A stretch of 19,192 bases of DNA, from the NCBI GenBank assembly GCA_963579905.1, contig CAUZIZ010000111.1, positions 1 through 19,192 of the forward strand. Reading direction: 5' to 3'. The stretch's first letter is position 1. Each line of letters starts with the position of its first letter. Shown one piece after another: positions 7,724-15,198 of the stretch. The position numbers and the translations under genes are program-made. The notes below the pieces were generated by a model, which had not been told where the DNA came from, did no database searches, and saw only the letters and a list, made by a program, of their open reading frames with translations. This stretch comes from CAUZIZ01 sp963579905 (GTDB lineage: Bacteria; Acidobacteriota; UBA6911; RPQK01; JAJDTT01).

Positions 7724-8794
7724 ATGAACAAGAACAGTAGAGTCGTCACGGTTCTGACCCTTCTTGTCCTCGTTTTCACTACCGTTCCCCTGAGTTCGGG
7801 AAGAAAGCATGGGGACGTGGAGAACATCGGTAACCGCTCCATCAACGGCCGGATCGGCCTGATCTTCCCTAATTTTGTGTCTTTGGAAAAAGAGATCCAG
7901 ATGGGCGCCCAGTACGCTCAGATGATCGAGCAGACGGCACGGCTGGTGGAAGATCCTGTGGTGGCCGAGTACGTCGACCGGCTGGGTCAGGAGATCGTGA
8001 AGAACTCGGATGCGAAGGTGCCCTTTGTCATCAAGGTGCTAGATACCGACGAGGTCAATGCGTTCGCCCTGCCTGGTGGCTATTTCTACGTGAACAAGGG
8101 ATTGATTCTCGAGGCAGAGAACGAATCGGAGCTGGCCGGGGTAATGGCACACGAGATCGCCCACGTCACGGCTCGACATGCCACCGAACGTATGACCAAG
8201 TCACAGTTGCTTCAGTTTGCGATGCTGCCCGCCATGTTCATCGGAGGCTATTGGACACAATACGCTCTCTATCAGGGGCTGGGCATGGGCATGTCGTTGG
8301 CGGTCTTGGGAATCACCCGCAAATCCGAGGCCGAGGCGGATCAGTTGGGAACCCAGTACCTGTGGAATACCGGTTACGATCCGCAGGGCTTTATCACCTT
8401 TTTTGAAAAGCTTCAGGAAAAGGAGAAGAAGAAACCTGGGGCCTTTTCCAGCTTCTTTCGCACGCACCCCTCGATGGAAAGCCGGATCGAACATGTCAAC
8501 AGTGAGATTGGATACCTCGAGGTCAAGGATGAATACGTGCTCAGCGGTTCTGAGTTTCAGAAGGTCAAGTCGCGCCTGGCTCAGATCGACCGTCAGCAGA
8601 TCAGGCCCGGAGATGCTCCCGGAAAGGGTGGGGCATCGAGACCGACCCTGAAGCGGAAGACCAATCAGCGCGACGACAAGGAAAAGCCGACTCTCAAGGG
8701 TGACAAGCCTTCGCTCAAGCGCTCCAAGCGACCCACGCTCAAGAAGCCGGATGAGGAGGAGGAGATAGAAGAAGAGTCTGAGTCCGAAGAGTAG
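7724..8794 (+). CDS. Secreted M48-family zinc metalloprotease with charged PTLK-repeat tail
   Basis: The protein of 356 residues has an N-terminal signal segment (about residues 7-25) and an M48 peptidase domain like the periplasmic BepA/LoiP group, which degrade or help fold outer-membrane proteins. The zinc motif HEIAH lies at 143-147, with the third ligand expected in SEAEAD (E202); ALPGGYFYVNKGLI (115-128) is also typical. After the domain, from about residue 292, comes a low-complexity tail with four (R/K)P(T/S)LK units at 306-310, 321-325, 328-332 and 336-340, closed by an acidic run rich in Glu. An ATG at 7711 is not usable because it meets a stop after nine codons. Cell location is inferred from the signal. 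Confidence 0.9.
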   Translation: MNKNSRVVTVLTLLVLVFTTVPLSSGRKHGDVENIGNRSINGRIGLIFPNFVSLEKEIQMGAQYAQMIEQTARLVEDPVVAEYVDRLGQEIVKNSDAKVPFVIKVLDTDEVNAFALPGGYFYVNKGLILEAENESELAGVMAHEIAHVTARHATERMTKSQLLQFAMLPAMFIGGYWTQYALYQGLGMGMSLAVLGITRKSEAEADQLGTQYLWNTGYDPQGFITFFEKLQEKEKKKPGAFSSFFRTHPSMESRIEHVNSEIGYLEVKDEYVLSGSEFQKVKSRLAQIDRQQIRPGDAPGKGGASRPTLKRKTNQRDDKEKPTLKGDKPSLKRSKRPTLKKPDEEEEIEEESESEE

Positions 8795-9076
8795 GCTGTT
8801 CGGATGTTTTAGATTTTGTCTTGGACGGCGCTGCAGGCTATGATCAGATAGGGCTCGTGACCCAGCCTACGCGGGGTGGCGGGCCCTTTGCTTTCTATCG
8901 AGCTGGGTCTATGTCTTTCGCCGATGGTTGGAAATCTGAGTCACTTCTCAGATCCCCGCCCCGAATCAGCCCCCTGCCTTTCTCGTCTTTTCCTCCTTGA
9001 AACAATCTTCCTCTAGTCTACGTACATAACACCGGACTATCATCGTGGTGAGATCGTCGATTGAATAGGAGTTGTT
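8795..9076. other. Non-coding gap with tolC-family upstream region
   Basis: No gene is seen in this 282-base stretch. GACCCAGC near 8860 and GCTGGGTC near 8903 form an 8-bp inverted repeat with a long loop. TTGAAA at 8997-9002 could be a -35, but the nearest -10-like hexamer (TACATA, 9023-9028) is 20 bases away and poor. AGGAG just before ATG 9077 is a good ribosome site for the next gene. Confidence 0.4.
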
Positions 9077-10759
9077 ATGCGCATTGCGAACCGTTTGGTA
9101 GGACTGTCCTTGCTCTGCTTCATCTGGCCGCTGACTGCTGAGGAAGCAGAGAAGCCCGTCCAGCAGGATAGGGTCGAGATAAATAAGATCGTTCCTCCCG
9201 AGTCCTGGACTGAGAGGATAAGGCGGGAAAAGTCGGTACTGGAGTTGACGCCAAAGGACGCGATGCGGCTGGCGCTGACGAACAATCTGGATATCGCCAT
9301 CGAAGACTACAACGAGGATCTGAATCGCCAGGACATCGTCAGGACCAAGGGATTCTACGATCCCAGGCTTAGCTTTGCTGTGGGCTGGAATTCGTCGGAG
9401 AACCCCTCCAGATCGATTCTGGACGCAGGGCAGGGAAGATCGGTGACGAACACCGACAATTTCTTCTTCAGCTCTTCGGTGAACCAGAACTTCCCGGGCG
9501 GCAGCGATCTCACTCTGAGCTTCGACAACAATCGCTTCTCCAGTAACAGTGCGTTCCAGTTCATCAACCCGTCATTTGGATCTAATTTTGAGATTCTCTT
9601 CAGACAGCCATTGTGGCGGGGTTTCAGGAAGACCCAGACCAAAACCCAGCTGAGCCTCTACAACCTGGATCGAGACATCAGCGACAGCGTCTTCAAGCAG
9701 AGAGTCTCCGAGATCCTGCAGCAGGTGCAGAATCAATACTGGGAGCTGGTCTTCGCCATCGAGAATCACGAGGCCATTCGCCAGTCGATGACGCTGGCGA
9801 TCATCCACCATGAGAACAACCGGAAGAGGGTAGAGATTGGTGTAATGGCACCCATCGAGGTAACGGCTTCCCGAGCCGAAGTAGCTACTCGAGAGCAGGA
9901 CATGATTCAATCGGAAGTGCAGATCATCACCTCCCAGAATGCCCTCAAGCACCTGTTGGCTCCTGCTCCGAAGGCAAGCATTTGGAATCTGACCTTGCTC
10001 CCAACTAAGCGCCCAGAAGTCCGGGACCTGACTCTTTCTCTGGACCAGGCTATAGAGACGGCACTCGGGAGGCGTCCTGAACTGGAACAGAATCGATTGG
10101 AGCGGGAGAAGATTGAGGTGAATCGGCAGTACTACGTGAAGGAGGGTAAGCCGGCGGTGAACCTCCTGGCCGGTGTTACCTCTGTAGGACAAGCGGGTCA
10201 AGTGCTGCAGAACGTGTTCGTCGACACCGACGGGGACGGTGTTCCCGATACCAGAACGGGAACTTCTCCCAATACCGGGAGCCCTTTCTTCGGTGACTTC
10301 GGCAACACCTGGGGACAGGTTTTCGGCTTCGATTTCATCAACTATCAGCTGGCCTTGAATGTAGAGATTCCGATAGGCAATCGCGCCAACGAAGGAGAGC
10401 GTGCCTTGCTTCGCATCCGGGAACAACGTTTTTTGAGCCAGCTCAAGAACGAGCAGCAGCTGATCATGGTAGAGGTGCGCAATGCCTACGAGAGCATCGC
10501 GACTCAGACGAAGCGCCTGGAGGCTGCCCGGGTTGCACGGGAACTGTCACAGGAGCAGCTCGAAGGAGAGAATAAGCGCTTTCAGGCAGGGCTGTCCACC
10601 AACTTCGAAGTGCTTCGATACCAAAGAGATCTGACCAATGCCCAGGTTCGAGAGCTGAGGGCTCTCATAGATTACCAGCAGACCGTGACCAATCTGGAAA
10701 AGGCGATGCACACGATTATCGACTCCAACGATATCGTGATGGCGCACAGGGACAACTAA
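9077..10759 (+). CDS. TolC-family outer membrane efflux protein
   Basis: This 560-residue protein is an outer-membrane channel subunit of the TolC/OEP family, which trimerises to export drugs, proteins or metals with an inner-membrane pump. A signal segment precedes LTAEEAEK (about residue 20). The first OEP repeat begins at LTPKDAMRLALTNNLDIAI (57-75), followed by coiled-coil helices (about 200-290), and the second repeat begins at LSLDQAIETALGRRPEL (320-336). The C-terminal helices contain RVARELSQEQLEGENKRF. An insertion at residues 379-415 holds DTDGDGVPDTRTG (383-395), which resembles a thrombospondin type 3 calcium-binding motif, followed by a Gly/Phe-rich stretch. No inner-membrane pump or adaptor gene is adjacent, so its partner is unknown. 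Confidence 0.88.
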   Translation: MRIANRLVGLSLLCFIWPLTAEEAEKPVQQDRVEINKIVPPESWTERIRREKSVLELTPKDAMRLALTNNLDIAIEDYNEDLNRQDIVRTKGFYDPRLSFAVGWNSSENPSRSILDAGQGRSVTNTDNFFFSSSVNQNFPGGSDLTLSFDNNRFSSNSAFQFINPSFGSNFEILFRQPLWRGFRKTQTKTQLSLYNLDRDISDSVFKQRVSEILQQVQNQYWELVFAIENHEAIRQSMTLAIIHHENNRKRVEIGVMAPIEVTASRAEVATREQDMIQSEVQIITSQNALKHLLAPAPKASIWNLTLLPTKRPEVRDLTLSLDQAIETALGRRPELEQNRLEREKIEVNRQYYVKEGKPAVNLLAGVTSVGQAGQVLQNVFVDTDGDGVPDTRTGTSPNTGSPFFGDFGNTWGQVFGFDFINYQLALNVEIPIGNRANEGERALLRIREQRFLSQLKNEQQLIMVEVRNAYESIATQTKRLEAARVARELSQEQLEGENKRFQAGLSTNFEVLRYQRDLTNAQVRELRALIDYQQTVTNLEKAMHTIIDSNDIVMAHRDN

Positions 10760-10893
10760 AAGAGGTCGCACGTTCCAAGTTGTCTTTTTCTGGAGGTGGG
10801 TTTTCGTCAGCTCTCCTCTTCAGCTAGTTCCCAGAAGGCATGCGGGAGCAGAATCACTAGAGTCCTACGAGCTAGGAGACGTGCGACCTCTTT
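10759..10893. repeat. Palindromic element with GTCGCACGT ends and a different core
   Basis: AAAGAGGTCGCACGT at 10759-10773 is the exact reverse complement of 10879-10893. The AGGAGACGTGCGAC word at 10874-10887 is the same as at 5458-5471 and 16714-16727, but the roughly 100-base core shows no match to module A or B. The outer flank AAAGAG/CTCTTT differs from the AAGAATTC flank of the 5.4-kb element, yet each is self-complementary. The left end touches the tolC-family stop codon, and the right end lies 19 bases before the prepilin peptidase ATG. Confidence 0.75.
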
Positions 10894-10901
10894 GACCTGG
10901 T

Positions 10902-10907
10902 TATAAT
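10902..10907 (+). promoter_or_regulatory. Candidate -10 box (TATAAT) for leaderless prepilin peptidase mRNA
   Basis: TATAAT at 10902-10907 is followed after five bases by ATG 10913. That puts the expected transcription start on the A of the start codon. No Shine-Dalgarno is present. The region where a -35 would lie falls in the right arm of the palindromic element. The nearby TTGACC (10892-10897) is only four bases upstream and cannot serve as a -35 for this box. Confidence 0.45.
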
Positions 10908-10912
10908 GCCCT

Positions 10913-11725
10913 ATGGATTGGACTGTCGTCCTCGTCGGAACGGCCGGCTTGCTAGTTGGGAGCTTCCTGTCGGTCTGTATTCTGCGTGTCCCAATGGGCC
11001 GTTCCGTGATTCGTCCCCGCTCCCGTTGTCCCCAGTGTGAGAGTCTGATTCGGGCCTGGGACAATATCCCGGTCTTGAGCTTTCTTCTCCTGCGAGGAAA
11101 GTGCCGGGACTGCGGGGGGTGTATTTCCTGGGTCTATCCGGTGGTGGAGTTGTCTACGGCGGCACTCTTCCTGCTTCTATGGCATCAGTTCGGACTGACA
11201 CCGCCCTTTTTCATCAATCTAGTCTTCTTCTGCCTGCTTCTGGTTTTGGCCTTCATCGATCTCTTCCACAGAATTCTCCCTGACGTCCTGAATTTGAGTG
11301 GTTTACTACTGGGATTGCTGGTGTCGCCCTTCCAGTTTCCTGGTTTCTTTCACTGGGATACCTCCGATCTTGCTGCTGCACCGATCTGGATCAACTATCC
11401 GCTTTCCCTCCTGGGAATCCTGGTGGGAGGAGGGTTGCTCTGGCTGGTCTCCGCGATCTACCACAAGGCAACCGGCGTGGAGGGGATGGGATTCGGTGAC
11501 GTCAAGATGCTGGCTATGATGGGAGCTTTCCTGGGATGGAGGCTGGCCTTGCTATCCATTTTTCTGGGCTCGGCAATGGGTGCTCTGGTGGGTTCCGTCT
11601 TCATCTTGATCCTGGGAAAAGAACGGCGCTATCCGCTGCCGTTTGGGACCTTCTTGGCTCTGGGCGCAGTCATGGCCGCTCTCTGGGGAAATCTTCTGCT
11701 GCAATGGTATTTGGGCGGTCTCTGA
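10913..11725 (+). CDS. pilD: Prepilin leader peptidase / N-methyltransferase (PilD-like)
   Basis: This inner-membrane aspartic protease cleaves and methylates type IV prepilins or type II secretion pseudopilins. The 270-residue, multi-span protein has the N-terminal GLLVGSFLSVCILRVP and a zinc-type cysteine cluster CPQC (39-42) and CRDC (64-67), which belongs to the methyltransferase part. It has the two catalytic aspartates in FIDLFHRILPD (D116) and GMGFGDVKMLAMMGAFLGW (D196). Length and order are normal. No pilin or secretion genes adjoin it, but a ComEA-like secreted DNA-binding protein follows 66 bases downstream, which suggests a DNA-uptake/type IV pilus setting. Confidence 0.94.
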   Translation: MDWTVVLVGTAGLLVGSFLSVCILRVPMGRSVIRPRSRCPQCESLIRAWDNIPVLSFLLLRGKCRDCGGCISWVYPVVELSTAALFLLLWHQFGLTPPFFINLVFFCLLLVLAFIDLFHRILPDVLNLSGLLLGLLVSPFQFPGFFHWDTSDLAAAPIWINYPLSLLGILVGGGLLWLVSAIYHKATGVEGMGFGDVKMLAMMGAFLGWRLALLSIFLGSAMGALVGSVFILILGKERRYPLPFGTFLALGAVMAALWGNLLLQWYLGGL

Positions 11726-11791
11726 AAAAAACCTTTGCAGATTTTCGGACTCGAGCGTTGAGTCAGGTAGAAACGCAACAAGGAGGACAGT

Positions 11792-12115
11792 ATGAAGAAA
11801 GAAGTTTCTACCTGGATGTTGAGTGTCTTGGCATTTCTGTTTTGCGCCTCGGCCCTCTGGGCGGAGCCTGAGTAGAACCGCAAGATCAACTTGAACCAAG
11901 CGACGCTGGAGGACCTGAAGGAACTGCCTGGCATTGGGACGTCGACTGCAAAGCGCATTCTCGAGTTTCGCGAGAAAAACGGTCCCTTCGAGCGGATCGA
12001 AGATCTCATGAATGTGCGGGGCATCGGCGAAAAGAAGTTCTTGAAGTTGAAAGACAGGATCACCGTCGGTCCCGCGGGTCCGTCTAGTGCCCGCGGTCCT
12101 TCCTCCCGTCAGTGA
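11792..12115 (+). pseudogene. ComEA-like helix-hairpin-helix protein with in-frame amber codon
   Basis: AAGGAGG at 11780-11786 precedes ATG 11792 and a signal peptide MKKEVSTWMLSVLAFLFCAS ending ALWAEPE, then a TAG at 11873-11875. The same frame then continues without interruption as NRKINLNQATLEDLKELPGIGTSTAKRIL and DLMNVRGIGEKKFLKLKD, two helix-hairpin-helix motifs typical of ComEA, which binds incoming DNA outside the membrane. The stop falls exactly between signal and mature domain, so one base change (for example CAG or GAG to TAG) would explain it. A downstream TTG at 11891 could start a protein without export. TAG is used as a normal stop elsewhere in the window, so recoding is unlikely. 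It is either a recent pseudogene or a base error. Confidence 0.78.
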
Positions 12116-12457
12116 CGCTTCGGGCTCCATTCCGGGGCAGGGCGATTCCGCGATCCACCTTCCTGATTCCGGAATGGAGCACCCCCTCCAGTCTTCCTCA
12201 TTCGGGGGAGTAACCTGGCAGCCAACTCGACCCTACCCGACTGATTTGAACCAGTGCGTCTGGCAAGTGTCGAGAAAATGAATTAGATTCCCAGTCGGTA
12301 GCTGTCAGCCAGAGGTCCATTGAAAAGACTCTTGTCCGCGAATCGGCGGGGTCCTCCGGAGCGTCTCTCCCTAGGACAGGAGCCTTATGGTTTGGAAGGC
12401 GCGGATGGGTTTTCCGAACTCATCGTTGAGCGCCGAAGTTGAGGGCTTGGGAAGTCT
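12116..12457. other. Non-coding gap with a 12-bp hairpin
   Basis: No gene is recognised in these 342 bases. GCTCCATTCCGG at 12124-12135 is the perfect reverse complement of CCGGAATGGAGC at 12169-12180, with a 33-base loop. There is no T-run after it, so it is not a classical terminator, though it lies nine bases after the ComEA-like stop. The rest (12181-12457) shows no repeat shared with other gaps and no clear promoter for bshC. Confidence 0.5.
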
Positions 12458-14098
12458 ATGAAGGTCGATTGTTTGGATTATCGGGGGCTTCCTGGACAGA
12501 ATCCCCTTTTTCTCAAGTATCTCCATAACTTTGATGAGGTGAGCGGTTTCTACGCTCCCGGAGCACCGGCTCCGCTCGATCTCGAGGCGTTGGAACGGCG
12601 GGTCGAGGCGGTCGCGAAGCGGCCCGTTCCCTTCTCGCGGGAGCGTCTTATCTCGCTCTTGCATCCTCTCAATCGAATGCTTGGGGCAGGCGAAGCGGTC
12701 CAGCAGAACATTCAGAAGCTGAGGCGGCGAGACACAGTTGCGGTTGTCACGGGACAGCAGTTGGGGCTCTTTGGTGGGCCTGCACTGGCTGTCTACAAGG
12801 CAGCCACCGCAGTCCGACTGTGCCAGATCCTCGAGGACCGTGGGTACTCCGCGGTACCCGTTTTCTGGCTTCCATCGGATGATTCCGATTTCATGGAGGT
12901 TCGTTCCACTTCCTTTTATGATCGAGCGGATCGGCTGCTAGACATCCGTTATCCTGGCTCACAGAGTGATGGCCGAATGGTGGGGACGATCAATCTCGAC
13001 CGGATTCCGGAGATCCTGAAGCAACTCCAGGATCTGGCTCAGCGGGCAGAGTTCTTGGACTCAACCCTACAGACTCTGGGAGCCAGCTATCGTCCGGACC
13101 AGGACTTTAGCCAGGCTCATGGACAGTGGCTGTCTGGACTTTTTAGAGACCATGGTCTGGTGCTCTTCGACTCCTTGCTGCCGGGGTACAAACCTGAACT
13201 CACAGGAGTCTTCACCAGGCTGCTGAAAAAGAGATCAGAGACGATCCGAGCGCTGCAGCAGAGGAGCCAACAGCTCACTGCCGCCGGCTTTACCCCACAG
13301 GTTTCTCTCGAGGACTCGGAAACCCTCCTGTTTGCCTACGAGGGGAAGAGTCGGCACAAACTGGTGTACCAGGACGGGCAGTACCAGAGCAAGAGGAGGA
13401 AGTGGGGTGGCTGCTCCCCCGACGAGCTGCTGCGCCGGATCGAGTCGAATCCAGAGGGTTTCGGACCCAATGTCCTGTTGAGGCCGATCGTTCAGGACCA
13501 CCTGTTCCCGACCGCGGTCTACGTTGGAGGTCCATCGGAAGTCGCTTATTTCACACAGGTAAACGCGATTAGCTCACTCTGGGGAGTCGAGCCCTCCATC
13601 TTCCCGAGGATGGGCTTTACGGTAGTCGACCGAAAGGCCCAACGTCTGCTCAAGAAGTATGCCCTGGAGGCGGGTGCACTGATGTCAGGCGATCCGATAC
13701 AGGCGTTTCAAGGTCTCCTGCACCAGGGTGAGACGGGCGAGGTTCTCAAGACTTTTAACTCGGTGCAGCAGGAGCTGAGGTCACAGCTGGCTTCTCTCAA
13801 GGCTCACCTCAATCGTTCCGACCCTGGTATGGCCGAGATGATGTCCCGTGCAGAGCATCGGATCATCTACCATATCGAGAAACTGCAGCACAGATTCGTG
13901 GCAAACTATCGTCAGCGAGACGAGGCTGTGGGAAAACATCTCGACTATCTGCAGGATCGTCTGTGTCCCGCGGGTAAGCTCCAAGAAAGAGTTGTCAATT
14001 TCAACCAGTTTCTGATTCAGGAAGGCCCAGCCTTTATCAAGTCAGTAATGGAGGAGGCCCAGCCCTTCTGCCTCAGCCACCAGGTTCTCCATGTCTGA
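12458..14098 (+). CDS. bshC: Bacillithiol synthase, cysteine-adding enzyme BshC
   Basis: BshC is the putative ligase that joins cysteine to glucosaminyl-malate in the last step of bacillithiol synthesis in the cytoplasm. The 546-residue protein has family motifs VTGQQLGLFGGP (97-108), AVYKAATAVRL (111-121), VPVFWLPSDDSDFMEV (133-148; the more usual form of the middle is ASEDHD), and PTAVYVGGPSEVAYFTQ near residue 350. A C-terminal helical, coiled-coil-like region lies around 430-510. The length fits the family. The stop overlaps the start of bshB1 by eight bases, so the two are coupled. bshA, the glycosyltransferase for the first step, is not in the window. Confidence 0.93.
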   Translation: MKVDCLDYRGLPGQNPLFLKYLHNFDEVSGFYAPGAPAPLDLEALERRVEAVAKRPVPFSRERLISLLHPLNRMLGAGEAVQQNIQKLRRRDTVAVVTGQQLGLFGGPALAVYKAATAVRLCQILEDRGYSAVPVFWLPSDDSDFMEVRSTSFYDRADRLLDIRYPGSQSDGRMVGTINLDRIPEILKQLQDLAQRAEFLDSTLQTLGASYRPDQDFSQAHGQWLSGLFRDHGLVLFDSLLPGYKPELTGVFTRLLKKRSETIRALQQRSQQLTAAGFTPQVSLEDSETLLFAYEGKSRHKLVYQDGQYQSKRRKWGGCSPDELLRRIESNPEGFGPNVLLRPIVQDHLFPTAVYVGGPSEVAYFTQVNAISSLWGVEPSIFPRMGFTVVDRKAQRLLKKYALEAGALMSGDPIQAFQGLLHQGETGEVLKTFNSVQQELRSQLASLKAHLNRSDPGMAEMMSRAEHRIIYHIEKLQHRFVANYRQRDEAVGKHLDYLQDRLCPAGKLQERVVNFNQFLIQEGPAFIKSVMEEAQPFCLSHQVLHV

Positions 14099-14795
14099 AC
14101 AAGCCGATGTGCTCGCGATAGGTGCCCATCCAGACGATATCGAGCTCGGCTGTGCGGGAGCCCTTCTAAAGCTGCGATCGCAGGGCCGACGGATAGCGGT
14201 GGTTGATCTTTCCCGTGGAGAACTGGGCACACGGGGGACGGCCGAAGTGAGGGCACAGGAGGCTGCGGCATCGGCCGAAGTGTTGGGACTGGATTTCCGC
14301 ACCAATCTGGGACTCGAGGACGGAAACATTCAGCCTACAGCGGAAAACCGGCTGAAACTGATCCGGATTCTGCGACAGACGCGGCCCCGTCTCGTGATCA
14401 CCCACTCCCGCTGGGGGCACCCCGATCACAGCCAAGCTGCACAGCTGGTGGAGGATGCCGTACACCACGCCGGACTCGCTCGCATTGACACGGGTCAAGA
14501 GCGATTTCGTCCTGAGAAGATTGCGTTCTGGATGCAATTCAACCAACCCAGGATGCCCCAGCTCCTGGTCGACATTTCAGAATTCATGGCGGTCAAGGAG
14601 GAAGCGATCCTGGCCTTTGCGTCTCAGTTCTATAAGGTCGGATCCCGCGAGCTGGAGACCTACCTCAGCGGCCCCGATATTCTAGATCAAATCAGAAGCT
14701 TCCATAAACATCTAGGCAGTTTGATCGGGTGCCACTTTGCAGAGGGCTTTCTTCTCTCTCGCCCCCCTCGAGTCGAAGACCTGTCGAGTTGTTAG
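14091..14795 (+). CDS. bshB1: Bacillithiol biosynthesis deacetylase BshB1
   Basis: This LmbE/PIG-L family zinc deacetylase removes the acetyl group from GlcNAc-malate to give GlcN-malate, the second step of bacillithiol synthesis. The 234-residue protein carries AIGAHPDDIELGC (9-21), whose H13 and D16 are expected zinc ligands and D15 the general base. SRGELGTRGT follows at 41-50, and ITHSRWGHPDHSQAA (103-117) supplies H113. The C-terminal FYKVGSRELETYLSGPDILDQI is also typical of BshB1. It overlaps bshC by eight bases, giving a two-gene unit. BshB enzymes can be confused with mycothiol-type or chitooligosaccharide deacetylases, but the bshC partner settles it. Confidence 0.93.
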   Translation: MSEQADVLAIGAHPDDIELGCAGALLKLRSQGRRIAVVDLSRGELGTRGTAEVRAQEAAASAEVLGLDFRTNLGLEDGNIQPTAENRLKLIRILRQTRPRLVITHSRWGHPDHSQAAQLVEDAVHHAGLARIDTGQERFRPEKIAFWMQFNQPRMPQLLVDISEFMAVKEEAILAFASQFYKVGSRELETYLSGPDILDQIRSFHKHLGSLIGCHFAEGFLLSRPPRVEDLSSC

Positions 14796-14808
14796 GGCGC
14801 GGTTTAGC

Positions 14809-14847
14809 GAGCAGTAGTGGAGTGAGCAGTAAGACCTCTTTACTGCT
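14809..14847. repeat. GAGCAGT-type repeat with short hairpin after bshB1
   Basis: GAGCAGT occurs at 14809-14815 and again within GTGAGCAGT at 14822-14830, matching the heptamer repeat at 2137-2183. AGCAGTAA at 14825-14832 pairs exactly with TTACTGCT at 14840-14847 across a seven-base loop. It lies 14 bases past the bshB1 stop and could help to end that transcript, although no T-run follows. Confidence 0.5.
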
Positions 14848-15198
14848 GGGACTGGCTGAGTTCCGAGGGAGCCGAAACAACATCTCCAAGGCGATTCCCG
14901 AACACAACATCAAGGACTCTCTACGAAAGTAAACCCTGCCTCATTTTCTCGATTCAATACTTCGGCAATTTGGTTGGCGCCCTCAGTGGGCCCGAATTCG
15001 ATGACCTTGTAAGAGCGCATTTCCTTTTGGGTGGCAACCGGGCCCCAAACGCCGCTTGAGCGGCCCTTCCAGGATTGGCTTGGGCTAGTCTTTCTGGACT
15101 GACATTGGTTGGTTCAGCCACACCAACAGGGCACCCACAAACCTGTCCGGGACCTCAACTGACCTCGCAGTAACATTCGTCTTTCCGGGCTGTACGAA
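14848..15198. other. Gap holding a small-gene remnant and otherwise unassigned sequence
   Basis: Apart from the minus-strand fragment at 14910-15020, nothing is recognised here. GCCGCTTGAGCGGC near 15050 is a 6-bp stem with a two-base loop. The part from 15065 to 15198 shows no match by eye to the other intergenic repeats. The stretch lies between the ends of two converging genes, so a promoter is not needed here. Confidence 0.4.
14910..15020 (-). pseudogene. Short minus-strand ORF, possible remnant of a small DUF4177-like protein
   Basis: ATG at 15020, preceded by AAAAGGAA, opens 36 codons that read MRSYKVIEFGPTEGANQIAE and then VLNRENEAGFTFVESP before TGA. The beginning MxxYKVIEFGP and the end EAGFTFV recall small DUF4177-type proteins that start with a YKVVE strand, but these are longer, and I am not certain of the family. 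A shift of one base at the stop would continue the frame as DVVFGNRLGDVVSAPSELSQ, so a frameshift near 14910 is possible. Codon content is amino-acid-like rather than random. It is reported as a probable fragment. Confidence 0.35.

Noticed and set aside
10892..10907. TTGACC plus TATAAT as a standard promoter before the prepilin peptidase gene
   Set aside because: The two hexamers are only four bases apart, far too close to act as -35 and -10.
11873..11875. Genome-wide amber recoding
   Set aside because: The M48 protease, bshB1 and enolase-superfamily genes end in TAG at natural C-termini, so TAG is an ordinary stop here.
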